Part shown: piece by piece, positions 8,821 to 17,779 of the stretch
Layout of the letters: each line of letters begins with the position of its first letter
How positions within the stretch are numbered: the stretch's first letter is position 1
DNA from: Paramicrobacterium fandaimingii
GTDB lineage: Bacteria; Actinomycetota; Actinomycetes; Actinomycetales; Microbacteriaceae
Length of the DNA stretch: 64,000 nt
NCBI RefSeq assembly: GCF_011751745.2
Contig: NZ_CP061170.1
Span: 2,604,001-2,668,000, forward strand
Direction of reading: 5' to 3'
The notes under the pieces: generated by a model
The model's database searches: none
The model's input: the letters and a program-made list of their open reading frames with translations, nothing else
What the model was told of the DNA's origin: nothing
Program-made: the position numbers and the translations under genes

Positions 8821-8869
8821 GTGCCACTTCTGGCGACGATGACGCGGTCAAAGCAGCAAAAAGTGGCAC
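8821..8869. repeat. Palindromic intergenic element, copy 1 (GTGCCACTT/AAGTGGCAC)
   Basis: GTGCCACTT and AAGTGGCAC form a 9-bp inverted repeat around about 31 bases, just after the VOC gene stop and between convergent genes. Its right half, AGCAGCAAAAAGTGGCAC (8852-8869), is nearly identical to the right arm of the hairpin at 48967-49022. The shared sequence and convergent setting suggest a dispersed terminator-like repeat. Confidence 0.55.
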
Positions 8870-8903
8870 GCCCTGATTCTGCGGGTCGGCGGCGCTGAAA
8901 GAG

Positions 8904-10166
8904 TCAGGAGTCGCCGAAGACGCGGTTCACGAAGGCGTTGCGAAAGACGCCGTTCGGGTCGTAGCGCTCGGCAACGGCCCGAAACTCGGCGAGCTTCGGG
9001 TATGCCTCGTGCAGCGCCGCCGAGTCGGCGACAGCGAGCTTGCCCCAGTGCGGGCGCGCGCCGAGCGGCAGCAGCCGCTCTTCCAGCTCGGCGAGCAGTT
9101 TCTCCACCTCGGCCTGCGCGGGGAGCCACGTGAAGTGCAGGCCAACGACATCGTGCCCGTACGCCGGGCTCAACCACAGGTCGTCTGCGGGAACGGTGCG
9201 AATCTCGTTCACCTGCAGCAGCGGAGCAACGCGCGGAGCCATGTCGCGCATCACGTCGAGCGCCTCGGCGATGCGGGCGCGCGGCACGAGGTATTCGGTC
9301 TGCAGCTCATCGCCGTTTGACGGCGTGAAGTTGAGCTTGAAGTGCGGCAGCCTGTCGATCCAGGCGCCAGGCACGCCGAGTTGCACCGTGCAGAACTCTG
9401 CAGAGATGCCGGGCAGCGGGTGGCGGGCGACGGTGGCCGGCTGGGCGCCGAGCACGTCCGCGGGCGCTGGCGCGTCAGCATCCGCTCGTCTTTTCACCCA
9501 CACCTGGTCGAGCATGTCGGCATCACGCCATGTTGTGAACATGCTCACGCTGTAGCCGAGGCTCGTCACCGCGTCGACGTTCTCGAGCACGCGATCGAGC
9601 GCAAGCTTTTCGTAGACGTGCTGCGACACCTCGAACGTTGGCTCGATGTCGAGCGTCACCCGCGTGACGATGCCGAGCGCACCGAGCGAGACGACGGCGG
9701 CATCGAAATCGGCGTCGCCCCGGCGCAGAGTGACGCAGTCACCGGATGCTGTCACGAGCTCGAGCCCTGCGACGGCGGCGGCGAGCGACGGCACACGATT
9801 GCCCGACCCGTGCGTTCCCGTTGCGATGGCCCCCGCAACGGAGATGTGCGGAAGCGAGGCGAGGTTCGACAGCGCCCAGCCCGCGCGCTGCAGCTCGGCA
9901 CCGAGTTCGCCGTACCGCATGCCCGCCCCGACCGTGACAGTGCGAGCCGCCTCGTCGACCACGGGCGCCGAGTCAAGGCGCGATGTCGCGAGCAGCACGC
10001 CCGTCGTGTCGGCGATCGTGTTGAACGAGTGTCGTGAGCCGACGGCGCGCACCTGCGTTGCGTCAGCGAGCACCACCTGCACCTCGGCGATGCTGGCGGG
10101 AGCGACGATGCGCTGCGCCCCATAGGCGAGGTTGCCCGCCCAGTTTGTTCCGATGTCGAGTGTCAA
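8904..10166 (-). CDS. aldO: FAD-dependent alditol oxidase (AldO/XyoA type)
   Basis: A 420-residue flavoprotein that looks close to the Streptomyces alditol oxidase, which oxidises xylitol, sorbitol and related polyols at C1 with oxygen, giving the aldose and hydrogen peroxide. The FAD domain has VGSRHSF with His46, the position of covalent FAD attachment in AldO, and SLPHISVAGAIATGTHGSG. The C-terminal HPHWGK-like block reads ARPHWGKLA. The TTG start at 10166 is supported by GAGGAG 8 bp upstream, inside the end of the PAP2 gene, so the two genes are probably co-transcribed. There is no signal peptide, so the enzyme is cytosolic. The xylose-rich context of the window makes xylitol a plausible substrate. 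Confidence 0.88.
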   Translation of the reverse strand: MTLDIGTNWAGNLAYGAQRIVAPASIAEVQVVLADATQVRAVGSRHSFNTIADTTGVLLATSRLDSAPVVDEAARTVTVGAGMRYGELGAELQRAGWALSNLASLPHISVAGAIATGTHGSGNRVPSLAAAVAGLELVTASGDCVTLRRGDADFDAAVVSLGALGIVTRVTLDIEPTFEVSQHVYEKLALDRVLENVDAVTSLGYSVSMFTTWRDADMLDQVWVKRRADADAPAPADVLGAQPATVARHPLPGISAEFCTVQLGVPGAWIDRLPHFKLNFTPSNGDELQTEYLVPRARIAEALDVMRDMAPRVAPLLQVNEIRTVPADDLWLSPAYGHDVVGLHFTWLPAQAEVEKLLAELEERLLPLGARPHWGKLAVADSAALHEAYPKLAEFRAVAERYDPNGVFRNAFVNRVFGDS

Positions 10167-10169
10167 CGC

Positions 10170-10838
10170 TTAGCTCCTCTGATGGTGCGGTCTCAGCTGC
10201 TCTCTCAGCAGCGGCACGCCGAACGGCGCCCAGACGATGATGGCGACACACGCGCCGATGAGTGTGCCGGCGAGGGTGTCGGTGATCCAGTGCGCTCCGA
10301 GATATGTGCGGGTGAACGCCATGACGGCGATGCCGAGCACCCCGACGACCCAGACCCATGTTCGGCGCAGCACGATGCCGAGCACGACGGCGACAGTCGC
10401 GGCATTTGCCGTGTGGCCAGATGGAAATGAGCCATGATCGGAGATCACGAGCATGTCGAGGGGGCGGGCGCGCCCGACCAGCTGCTTCACGCCCTGCACC
10501 GCTGCAGCGCTCAGCCCGAGCGAGATCAGCCAGTAGACCGCGGCGACCGGCTTGCGCGCGAAGAAGAAGGCGGCCGCCCCACCGAGGGGAATGACCGCCC
10601 ACGCGATGACGCCGCCGCCGAGAAAGTTCATGACGAAGCTCACGTACATGAGAAAGCTGTTCGGGTTCTCGCGAACCGAGGCCATCCATTCGGTGTCCGC
10701 TTCAAACGGCGTTCCGTGCAGCAGCACGAGCCAGCTGAGAGCGCCGACGAGCAGCAGGGCGACGAGCACTCCGATCAGCGGCCACAGCCGCCGAATCTTC
10801 GCGTGTGCAAGCAGTGCGTCATCGCGGGTTCGATACAT
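10170..10838 (-). CDS. PAP2 superfamily membrane phosphatase
   Basis: A 222-residue protein with about five or six membrane helices. All three PAP2 signature blocks are present: KQLVGRARP, PSGHTA (containing the acid/base His) and RTYLGAHWITD (containing the nucleophilic His). Such enzymes dephosphorylate undecaprenyl pyrophosphate, phosphatidic acid or phosphatidylglycerophosphate at the membrane face. It ends 3 bp before the TTG start of the alditol oxidase gene. The exact lipid substrate cannot be assigned. Confidence 0.87.
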   Translation of the reverse strand: MYRTRDDALLAHAKIRRLWPLIGVLVALLLVGALSWLVLLHGTPFEADTEWMASVRENPNSFLMYVSFVMNFLGGGVIAWAVIPLGGAAAFFFARKPVAAVYWLISLGLSAAAVQGVKQLVGRARPLDMLVISDHGSFPSGHTANAATVAVVLGIVLRRTWVWVVGVLGIAVMAFTRTYLGAHWITDTLAGTLIGACVAIIVWAPFGVPLLREQLRPHHQRS

Positions 10839-10886
10839 GAGTCAATTCTGCCAGCCGATGGACGCACCGCGGCATCCGCACCCCAC

Positions 10887-11968
10887 TCACCGAAGGTCGA
10901 GTGCCGACCACGACACCGGAGGCAGCGTGACGCGCACGCGTCCGTCGTCGATCTGCCCGCCCTCGAGCGGCCGAAGACCAACGCGATTCTGATCGGCGAG
11001 CGTGTTCTTCGCATACACGTCGTCATCGTGCAGCGTGACAGCCTCGCTGATGCGCGAGACGCCGAGTTCAGAGACATCGATCGTCACCCTGTCGTGATTC
11101 TTCAGCAGCGTGATCAAGAGATTGCCGAGCACGACGGCGTCGACGACAGAGTAGACGTCTTCGAGCTGCCGTGGCGCGTACCGCCACTCGTCGTTCACCT
11201 CGTCGGACTCCTTGTGCTCGTCGAGGTACCAGATGTTCCACTCGTCGAACGAGAGCTGAATCTTCTTCGAGCTGCGCAGCTTGCTTCCCACGTGGTCGGC
11301 CGTCGCGACGACAGTGTCGATGACGTACTGCATGTCGATCGACGACGCGAGGTACGAATCGATGTCACCCCCGCGCTCCTGGTAGTACGCGTGGCACGAG
11401 ATGAAGTCGACGTGCTCATAGGTGCGCTCAAGCACCGTGCGTTCCCAGTCGCCGAACGTGGGCATGCCCGATCCCGATGATCCGCACACGACGAGCTCGA
11501 GGCAATGCGCTTGTCGCTGAGAGCGGTTCCCGACGGGTGGTTTGAATACTCCAGCAGATCGAGCGCCTCTTCGATTCCCCGGGTTCCGAGGTTGACGGCC
11601 ATCATGAGCTCTGAGCCGGTGAGGGAAAGCCAGCGCGAGAACTCGTCGAGGCCCACCTGGTTCGTCTCGAGCGAATGCCACGCGAGGTCGCGGCGCACGG
11701 GGCGCGTGGCGCGCGGCCCGACGCTATCTTCCCACCGAAACCCCGAAACGAAGTTTCCGCCCGGGTAGCGAACCGTTGTGACGCCGAGTTCTTTCACAAG
11801 GTCGACGACGTCGAGACGAAAGCCGTCGTCGTTCGCCGTCGAATGCCCTGGCTCAGAGATTCCGTCGTAGATGCACCGTCCGAGGTGCTCGGCGAACGAT
11901 CCGAAGATGCGGCGGTTGATGGGTGCGACGACGTTCGCGGGGTCGGCAAGAATTGTGGCCGTTGTCAT
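10887..11968 (-). pseudogene. Broken GH51 alpha-L-arabinofuranosidase
   Basis: The reading frame starts well at 11968 (MTTATILADPANVVAPINRR) and tracks the intact paralogue at 43243-44748 until LSDKRIA. It then jumps to another frame that resumes at LELVVCGSSGSGMPTFGDW. Compared with the paralogue, 148 bp are missing at about 11505, which shifts the frame and removes the acid/base glutamate region (GNEMDGPW). About 270 bp more are missing in frame near 11085, after LITLLKNH, removing most of the C-terminal beta domain. The nucleophile motif FDEWNIW is still present. It lies at the end of the GH3 importer operon. Two independent lesions argue against a simple sequencing error. Confidence 0.88.
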
Positions 11969-11999
11969 GATTGTCCTCTGATCAGTGGCGAGCGCGAGA

Positions 12000-14303
12000 C
12001 TACACGGCGACGACGCTCGTCACCTCAGTGCGCACGACGCGCGCGTCTTCGCCTGTGGTCTCGTAGATCTCGCCCGTGAGCTCGATGCTCGTCTCTGTCT
12101 CACGCTCGGCGCACGACGATCCGACCCACAGCTGAATGCGCCCCGGTTCGACGACCTTGCGCAGCGCCCTGTCTGAGAACGCGAGACGGGTCGGCGGCAC
12201 CTGAAATGAGACCTCGGCGGTCTCGCCTGCGTCGAGCTCGACCCGGGCGTAGCCGACGAGCTGCGCCACGGGGCGCGTCACACTTGCGTGCTCATCGTGT
12301 GCATACAGCTGCACGACGTCGGCACCGCGCCGTTCGCCTGTGTTGCGCACAGTGACGCGGGCAGAGAACGTGGCATCTGTGGAGACAACCATGTCGTCGA
12401 CGGCGAGCGCCGTGTGCTCGAACGACGCATACGAGAGTCCGTGGCCGAAGGGCAGCACGGGGTCGCTCGCCGCGGAGGTGATGTCTGTCGTTCCCCCGAG
12501 CGTCGGGTGCAGGTAGCTGTATGGCTGCGCTCCGGCCGAACGGGGAAGCGACACCGGCAGACGGCCCGAGGGGTTCACACGCCCAGACAGCACACCGGCG
12601 ATCGCAGCGCCGCCCTCTTCGCCGGGGAAGAACGCCTGAACGACGGCAACCGGTCGCGAGGGTCCCGTGATCGCCCAGTCGATGGCGTAGGGTCTGCCGG
12701 TCAGCAGCACGAGCACAACGGGAGTTCCGGTGGCGACGACCCGCTCAACGAGCTCACGCTGCACACCCGGAAGCTCGAGGCTCTCGGTGTCGTTGCCTTC
12801 GCCGACCGTGCCGCGGCCGAACAGCCCGGCGCGGTCGCCCGCAACGATGATCGCGACGTCGGAGTCGAGTGCCGCAGCGACGGCCTCGTCGATCGCCGAG
12901 CTGTCCGTTCCTGTGACATCGCTTCCGTGAACGAGAGTGATGTCGGCTCCCGTCAGCTCGTCGGTGATCGCGTCGGCGACCGTCAGAATCTCGAAGCCGA
13001 TCGGCACCCCAGGGTGGTGGGCCAGCACGTGATTCGCGAACGAGTAGCAGCCCATGAGCGCTTCAGAGGAGTCGGCGTTCGGCCCGATGAGAGCGACGCG
13101 TCGACCCTCGGTCTGTGCCAGCGGCAGCGTTCCGTCGTTGGTGAGCAGAACGATGGAGCCTTCGGCGAGTCGGCGTGCGACGTCGCGGTGCGCGGGAGAA
13201 TCGAGATCGACGGGTTCCGGGGTGAACGAGAAGTCGTCGTCAAGCAGGCCGAGCTCTTCCTTCTGCGCGAGGACGCGCAGAACGGCACGGTCGACGATCG
13301 AATCGTCCGTGACGCCCGTCCGAATCCGCTCGGCGAGCGGCTCGAGGTACGCGTCGCCTGTGGGAAGCTCGACGTCGATGCCCGCTGTCAGCGCAAGCTC
13401 GGCTGCCTGCCCCTTTCCCCCGGCGATTCCATGCATCAGGTGAAGGAACGCCACGGCGAAGTAGTCAGAGACGACGACACCGTCAAAGCCCCACTGCCCG
13501 CGCAGCAGATCCTCGAAGAGGGCAGGGTCCGAGGCGACGGGAACGCCGTCGATCTCGGCATACGAGTTCATCACCGAGCGAACGCCGCCGTCGCGCACGG
13601 CCATCTCAAACGGGGGAAGCAGCACATCGGCGATCTCGCGGGGCCCGGCGTGCACGGGGGCGTGGTTTCTGCCCGACTGGGATGCCGAGTACCCGACGAA
13701 GTGCTTGAGCGTCGCGTGGATGCCCTCGGCCTGCAGTCCGCGAACGTATGCCGTGCCGAGCATTCCAACAACATAGGGGTCTTCGGAGATGCACTCGTCG
13801 ACGCGGCCCCAGCGCGGGTCACGCACAACATCGAGAACGGGAGCGAGACCCTGGTGGATGCCGAGAGCGCGCATCGATTCGCCGATGCGGTGCCCCATCT
13901 CCTCGACGAGCTGCTCATCGAAGGCGGCACCCCACGCGAGCGGCGTCGGGAACGTCGCTGCCTTCCATGCGGCAAGCCCCGTGAGGCATTCCTCGTGCAC
14001 GAGGGCTGGAATGCCGAGGCGGGTCTGCGTCTGCAGACGCTTCTGCTCACCGGCAAGCCACGCCGCGCGCTCCCCGGCATCCACCGGTCTCGTGCCATAC
14101 ACCCGCGTGAGGTGCCCGATGCCGTGCTTGGTCGCCTCTTCATACTTGCCCGACGTCGCCATCTCATCGGCCATCGGTGCCACAACCTCGCCGCCCTGGT
14201 CAACCCAGAACCCTACGAGCTGAGCAAGCTTCTCTTCGAGCGTCATCCGAGCATGCAGTGCACGCACACGGGCCGACAGCTCCGGCATCCCGGAGTGAAC
14301 CAT
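12000..14303 (-). CDS. Glycoside hydrolase family 3 beta-xylosidase/beta-glucosidase
   Basis: A 767-residue GH3 enzyme. The N-terminal TIM-barrel domain carries the substrate-binding K200-H201-F and the nucleophile Asp280 in GVVVSDYFAV. The alpha/beta sandwich domain runs from about 380 to 600, and a C-terminal fibronectin type III-like domain from about 660 to 740. The nucleophile motif SDY, not SDW, and the TKHGIGHL start fit intracellular beta-xylosidases or beta-glucosidases. No signal peptide is present, so it probably acts on imported xylo- or gluco-oligosaccharides. It lies 97 bp after the second permease and 31 bp before the broken GH51, as part of one transcript. Confidence 0.9.
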   Translation of the reverse strand: MVHSGMPELSARVRALHARMTLEEKLAQLVGFWVDQGGEVVAPMADEMATSGKYEEATKHGIGHLTRVYGTRPVDAGERAAWLAGEQKRLQTQTRLGIPALVHEECLTGLAAWKAATFPTPLAWGAAFDEQLVEEMGHRIGESMRALGIHQGLAPVLDVVRDPRWGRVDECISEDPYVVGMLGTAYVRGLQAEGIHATLKHFVGYSASQSGRNHAPVHAGPREIADVLLPPFEMAVRDGGVRSVMNSYAEIDGVPVASDPALFEDLLRGQWGFDGVVVSDYFAVAFLHLMHGIAGGKGQAAELALTAGIDVELPTGDAYLEPLAERIRTGVTDDSIVDRAVLRVLAQKEELGLLDDDFSFTPEPVDLDSPAHRDVARRLAEGSIVLLTNDGTLPLAQTEGRRVALIGPNADSSEALMGCYSFANHVLAHHPGVPIGFEILTVADAITDELTGADITLVHGSDVTGTDSSAIDEAVAAALDSDVAIIVAGDRAGLFGRGTVGEGNDTESLELPGVQRELVERVVATGTPVVLVLLTGRPYAIDWAITGPSRPVAVVQAFFPGEEGGAAIAGVLSGRVNPSGRLPVSLPRSAGAQPYSYLHPTLGGTTDITSAASDPVLPFGHGLSYASFEHTALAVDDMVVSTDATFSARVTVRNTGERRGADVVQLYAHDEHASVTRPVAQLVGYARVELDAGETAEVSFQVPPTRLAFSDRALRKVVEPGRIQLWVGSSCAERETETSIELTGEIYETTGEDARVVRTEVTSVVAV

Positions 14304-14400
14304 GTTTCTTCTTCTCTTCTCTGCTGTGATGCGTAAACGTCAGCAACGTCAATATTGTCGGTATCGTCAGTGCGCGCGGGCTCGCCCGTGACAGCGCTGT

Positions 14401-15276
14401 CTACCCCTTGACGGCACCGGTGAGGCCGCCAACGATGCGCCGTTCGAACAGGCTGAAGAACACCAGCGCAGGAATCATCGACAGCGATGTGAAGGCAAGC
14501 ACCTTCGCCGTGTCGACGGCATACTGCGAGGCGAACGCCTGCACCCCAAGCGGCAACGTGAATGTCGCCTGATCATTCAAGATGAACAGCGGAAGGATGT
14601 AGCCGTTCCAGCTGCCGATGAAGGCGAGGATGCCTGTCGTGATGACTCCCGGTGTCGCCAGCGGAACGACCATGCGCCAGAAGAACCCGATTCGCGAGCA
14701 TCCGTCGATGAATGCCGCTTCCTCGAGCTCCTTCGGAATTGCCCGGAGAAAGGGAACGAGAATGATGATCGTCACGGGCAGGGCGAAGGCGATCTGCGGA
14801 AGAATCACTCCGACGAGCGAGTTCATCAGCCCGAGGTTCTTGATCACGATGTACAGCGGTGTGATCGCGACGGTGATGGGAAACATCAGGCCGGCGGCGA
14901 AGAGCGAGTACAGGATGCCGCGACCGCGGAACGGGTAGCGGGCGATGACGTAGCTCGCCATCACACCGAGCACAACGGCGCCGAGCGTCGTCGCGACAGC
15001 GGCAATCGTCGAGTTGAGCACCTGGCTCCAGAACACCGAGCCAAACAGCACGTCAAGGTAATTGCCGATCTCCCACGGTGCGGGGAACCCGGACGGGTCT
15101 GTCGTGATCTGCGCGTTTGTGCGGAAGCCGCCCAGAATGATGTAGGCGATCGGAGCGAGCATCAGCGCAATGACGATGAGCGCGATGAAATAGACGACCG
15201 GGTTTCCCCAGCGGAGCTTCTCGCCTGAACGGCGGGGAGATAGAGCGGGGCGAAGCGTTGTCGTTGTCGTTGCCAT
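14401..15276 (-). CDS. Carbohydrate ABC transporter permease (MalG type)
   Basis: A 291-residue permease with about six membrane helices. The ATPase-docking EAA loop reads ELEEAAFIDGCSRIGFFWRM at about residues 184-202. The true ATG (15276) shares one base with the stop of the upstream permease (TGATG), showing translational coupling; the longer open frame to 15480 is spurious. It pairs with the MalF-type permease and the binding lipoprotein of this operon. The operon encodes no ATPase, so a shared MsiK-like ATPase from elsewhere is expected. Confidence 0.92.
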   Translation of the reverse strand: MATTTTTLRPALSPRRSGEKLRWGNPVVYFIALIVIALMLAPIAYIILGGFRTNAQITTDPSGFPAPWEIGNYLDVLFGSVFWSQVLNSTIAAVATTLGAVVLGVMASYVIARYPFRGRGILYSLFAAGLMFPITVAITPLYIVIKNLGLMNSLVGVILPQIAFALPVTIIILVPFLRAIPKELEEAAFIDGCSRIGFFWRMVVPLATPGVITTGILAFIGSWNGYILPLFILNDQATFTLPLGVQAFASQYAVDTAKVLAFTSLSMIPALVFFSLFERRIVGGLTGAVKG

Positions 15277-16286
15277 CACTTCTCTCCTTCCGTGATCGCG
15301 CCCTCGGTGTCGCGTCTCATGACGTAGCGCTGGTACAGCAGGGCGATCACAAGCGAAATGATGAACATGACGACGGCAACGGCGTTGCCGAAGCCGTAGT
15401 TGCCCGAGTTTCGGCCGCTCGCAACCATGTACGTCGCCATCGTCGATGTTCCAGCCGTCGACGCGATGTACTGGCCCCACACGATGTAGACAAGGTCAAA
15501 GAGCTGCAGCGATCCGATGATCGACAGGAATGCCCAGATGCGCAGCGTCGGCCCGAGCAGCGGCAGCGTAATGCGGCGTTGAATCTGCCAGAAGGAGGCG
15601 CCGTCGATCTGAGCGGCCTCGGTGAGCTCGTCTGGGATTCCCTGGAGTCCGGCAAGGAAGATGATGACGGCGAAGCCGATGTACTTCCACGTGATAATTA
15701 GCATCAGCGTCCACATGGCGATCGCCGGGTCAGAGAGCCAGTCTTGCGCCAACGCGCCGAGGCCGATCTTCTCGAGCATGCCGTTCAGCGCGCCTGCAGA
15801 CTGCAGCATCAGGCCCCACCCGGTTCCCACGACGACCTCAGAGATCACGTAGGGAATGAAGATGAGCACGCGAATGACCGACTGCCCCCGCATGCGGCGA
15901 TTGAGCAGCAGCGCCAGCAGAATTGCGGCGGGCCCCTGCAGAACAAGCGAGAGCACGACGATGATGCCGTTGTGGCTCAGCGCCTCCAGAAATGCAGTGT
16001 CCTGAAAGATCGTGAGGTAGTTCTGCAGCCCGACGAAGTCGGTTGGCGGGCCATAGCCCTTCCACCGGAAGAAGCCATAATAGGCCGCCATCACGACGGG
16101 GAAGATCACGAAGGAGAGGAACATGACGAGGGCAGGGCCGACGAGAACGGTGATCTCGAGCCGAGTCCTCCAGCTCTGCCCTTTCGAGCGGCGCCGTGCG
16201 GGGGCCGGCACAATCGCGCCGGCCCCCGTCGACTCATCGATTGCGTTCACGCGTCGTCGTGACGGTGAGTGCGTTCGAATGGTCAT
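15276..16286 (-). CDS. Carbohydrate ABC transporter permease (MalF/UgpA type)
   Basis: A 336-residue permease with a basic cytosolic N-tail of about 40 residues and six predicted helices. The EAA loop is at about 221-240 (LTEAAQIDGASFWQIQRRIT). The ATG at 16286 is 12 bp after the stop of the binding protein gene, and its stop overlaps the start of the next permease by one base. It forms the heterodimeric channel with that permease. The substrate is probably a xylo- or arabino-oligosaccharide, judging from the GH3 and GH51 genes downstream. Confidence 0.92.
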   Translation of the reverse strand: MTIRTHSPSRRRVNAIDESTGAGAIVPAPARRRSKGQSWRTRLEITVLVGPALVMFLSFVIFPVVMAAYYGFFRWKGYGPPTDFVGLQNYLTIFQDTAFLEALSHNGIIVVLSLVLQGPAAILLALLLNRRMRGQSVIRVLIFIPYVISEVVVGTGWGLMLQSAGALNGMLEKIGLGALAQDWLSDPAIAMWTLMLIITWKYIGFAVIIFLAGLQGIPDELTEAAQIDGASFWQIQRRITLPLLGPTLRIWAFLSIIGSLQLFDLVYIVWGQYIASTAGTSTMATYMVASGRNSGNYGFGNAVAVVMFIISLVIALLYQRYVMRRDTEGAITEGEK

Positions 16287-16298
16287 TATGTCTGCGCC

Positions 16299-17582
16299 TT
16301 AGCCCTTCTTCGCGGCGGCGGTCACAGCATCGATGATGCCTTCTGGCGTGCCATTGCCTGCCAGCAGATCGACGACGGCGACGTTCAGCGCGTTTCCGAC
16401 GTTGAGCCCGTATACCGTGTCGAGCCACTGCGAGACGAACGGTGCTTCGTTGTAGGCCTCGAGGATCTGCTTCAGGTAGGGCTCGGTCACTGCCTCCTGC
16501 GCAACGGTGTTCACCGGGGGCGCGTTGAATGCCTTGTAGTAGTTCTCCTGAACATCGGATGTTGCCAGGTAGTTCAGAAACTCAACGCACTCTGGTGGTG
16601 CATCTGCCGAGCAGGAGTATCCGTCGACGCCGCCCATCATTGCGCCGGATTCGCCATTGCCACCCGAGAGCTCTGGGAACGGGAACCATGCCAGGTCAGG
16701 AAGAGGCTTCTCGTCTGGAGTGAGCGATCCGATCACGCCCGGATCCCACGCACCCATGAGCTCCATTGCCGCCTTGTGGTTTGCAACGAGACCGGCCGAG
16801 CTGCCGGCGCCCTGCTGGGCGGATGTCGTGAGGAAGCCCTCGTTGAAAGGCTCGTTCGACGCGAAGTCTTCGAGGTCCTGGGCTGCCTTCAGCCAGCATC
16901 CGTCGCTGAAGTCCATGTCGTCTGCCGCCTGCGACATGGTGTCTGACGAGCACTCGCGCAGTGCGAAGAAGTAGTACCAGTGTGCCGCGGGCCACGCGTC
17001 TTTCGCCCCGAGCGCGATGGGTGCGACGCCTGTATCTTTGAGCTTCTCCACGGCGCCGACAAGATCGTCAACGGTCTTGGGCGTCTCGGTGATTCCCGCA
17101 TCCTCAAAGAGGTCTTGGCTATAGAACATGCCTCCGGGCAGAACCGCTACCGGCATTGCATAGATCTTGCCGTCGAGAGTCTCGGCCGAATACGCGGCGT
17201 CTGCGATCTCGTTCTGAGCGGTGTCGGAGAGCTCGCCCGTGATGTCCATCAGCTGGCCTGCTTCGACCATCGCCGCCATCTTTCCGCCGCCACGCTGCAG
17301 GAAGATGTCGGGTGCATTGCCCGAGTTGAGCGCTGTTTGGAGCTTGCCGTCGAGATCTTCGTTCTGAAGCGCCTGGATCTTGATCGTGACGTTGTCGTGG
17401 TCTTTTTCGAATGCCGCGGCAGTGTCGACCCAAAACTGCTTTCCCGCTCCGGTCGTGGAGTTGTGCCACAGAGTCATCTCTGTGCTGCCATCGTCTGTTG
17501 CGCCGGTTCCACTGCAGCCGCTGAGCAGGAGTGCACCTGCCGCGAGTGACGCGGACGCGGCGAGCCATCGCTTGGTCTTCAT
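16299..17582 (-). CDS. Sugar-binding lipoprotein of an ABC importer (family 1)
   Basis: A 427-residue extracellular solute-binding protein. The signal peptide ends in the lipobox LSGC with Cys23, so the mature protein is a lipid-anchored receptor. The start of the mature domain (EMTLWHNSTTGAGKQFWVDTA) and the later GKIYAMPVAVLPGGMFY are typical of oligosaccharide-binding proteins. AGGTGAG precedes the ATG. As first gene of the operon it is divergent from the LacI regulator at 17780. The ligand is unknown but likely a hemicellulose oligosaccharide. Confidence 0.92.
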   Translation of the reverse strand: MKTKRWLAASASLAAGALLLSGCSGTGATDDGSTEMTLWHNSTTGAGKQFWVDTAAAFEKDHDNVTIKIQALQNEDLDGKLQTALNSGNAPDIFLQRGGGKMAAMVEAGQLMDITGELSDTAQNEIADAAYSAETLDGKIYAMPVAVLPGGMFYSQDLFEDAGITETPKTVDDLVGAVEKLKDTGVAPIALGAKDAWPAAHWYYFFALRECSSDTMSQAADDMDFSDGCWLKAAQDLEDFASNEPFNEGFLTTSAQQGAGSSAGLVANHKAAMELMGAWDPGVIGSLTPDEKPLPDLAWFPFPELSGGNGESGAMMGGVDGYSCSADAPPECVEFLNYLATSDVQENYYKAFNAPPVNTVAQEAVTEPYLKQILEAYNEAPFVSQWLDTVYGLNVGNALNVAVVDLLAGNGTPEGIIDAVTAAAKKG

Positions 17583-17731
17583 GTCTCACCTTTTCTCTTC
17601 ATTGAGCGACGTCCCTCATGGGAAGGGAGGACGCGGTGCTGCGCCAGCGTTGGGGTGCTGTCGCCACACGAATCGTGTTTTCGCTGCTGTGCTCACACGA
17701 TGCGAGTAGACCGATACTGACAAGACCTCAG

Positions 17732-17757
17732 AACGTTGTCAAACGTTTTCGAAATCC
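17732..17757. promoter_or_regulatory. Candidate LacI-family operator
   Basis: The AT-rich stretch contains the perfect palindrome AAACGTTT (17741-17748), the central-CG type bound by LacI regulators, within TGTCAAACGTTTTCGAA. A second AACGTT lies 10 bp upstream. It sits 23 bp before the LacI start codon and about 160 bp from the divergent binding-protein gene. Its core matches the paired operators near 30000. A further palindrome, ACACGAATCGTGT, lies at 17666-17678. Confidence 0.5.
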
Positions 17758-17779
17758 TTTTCCGTGCTACTGTCTGCCC

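Noticed and set aside
12288..14336. 682-codon plus-strand frame opposite the GH3 gene
   Set aside because: Third-position GC makes long antisense frames common here; the minus strand encodes a complete GH3 enzyme with catalytic residues.
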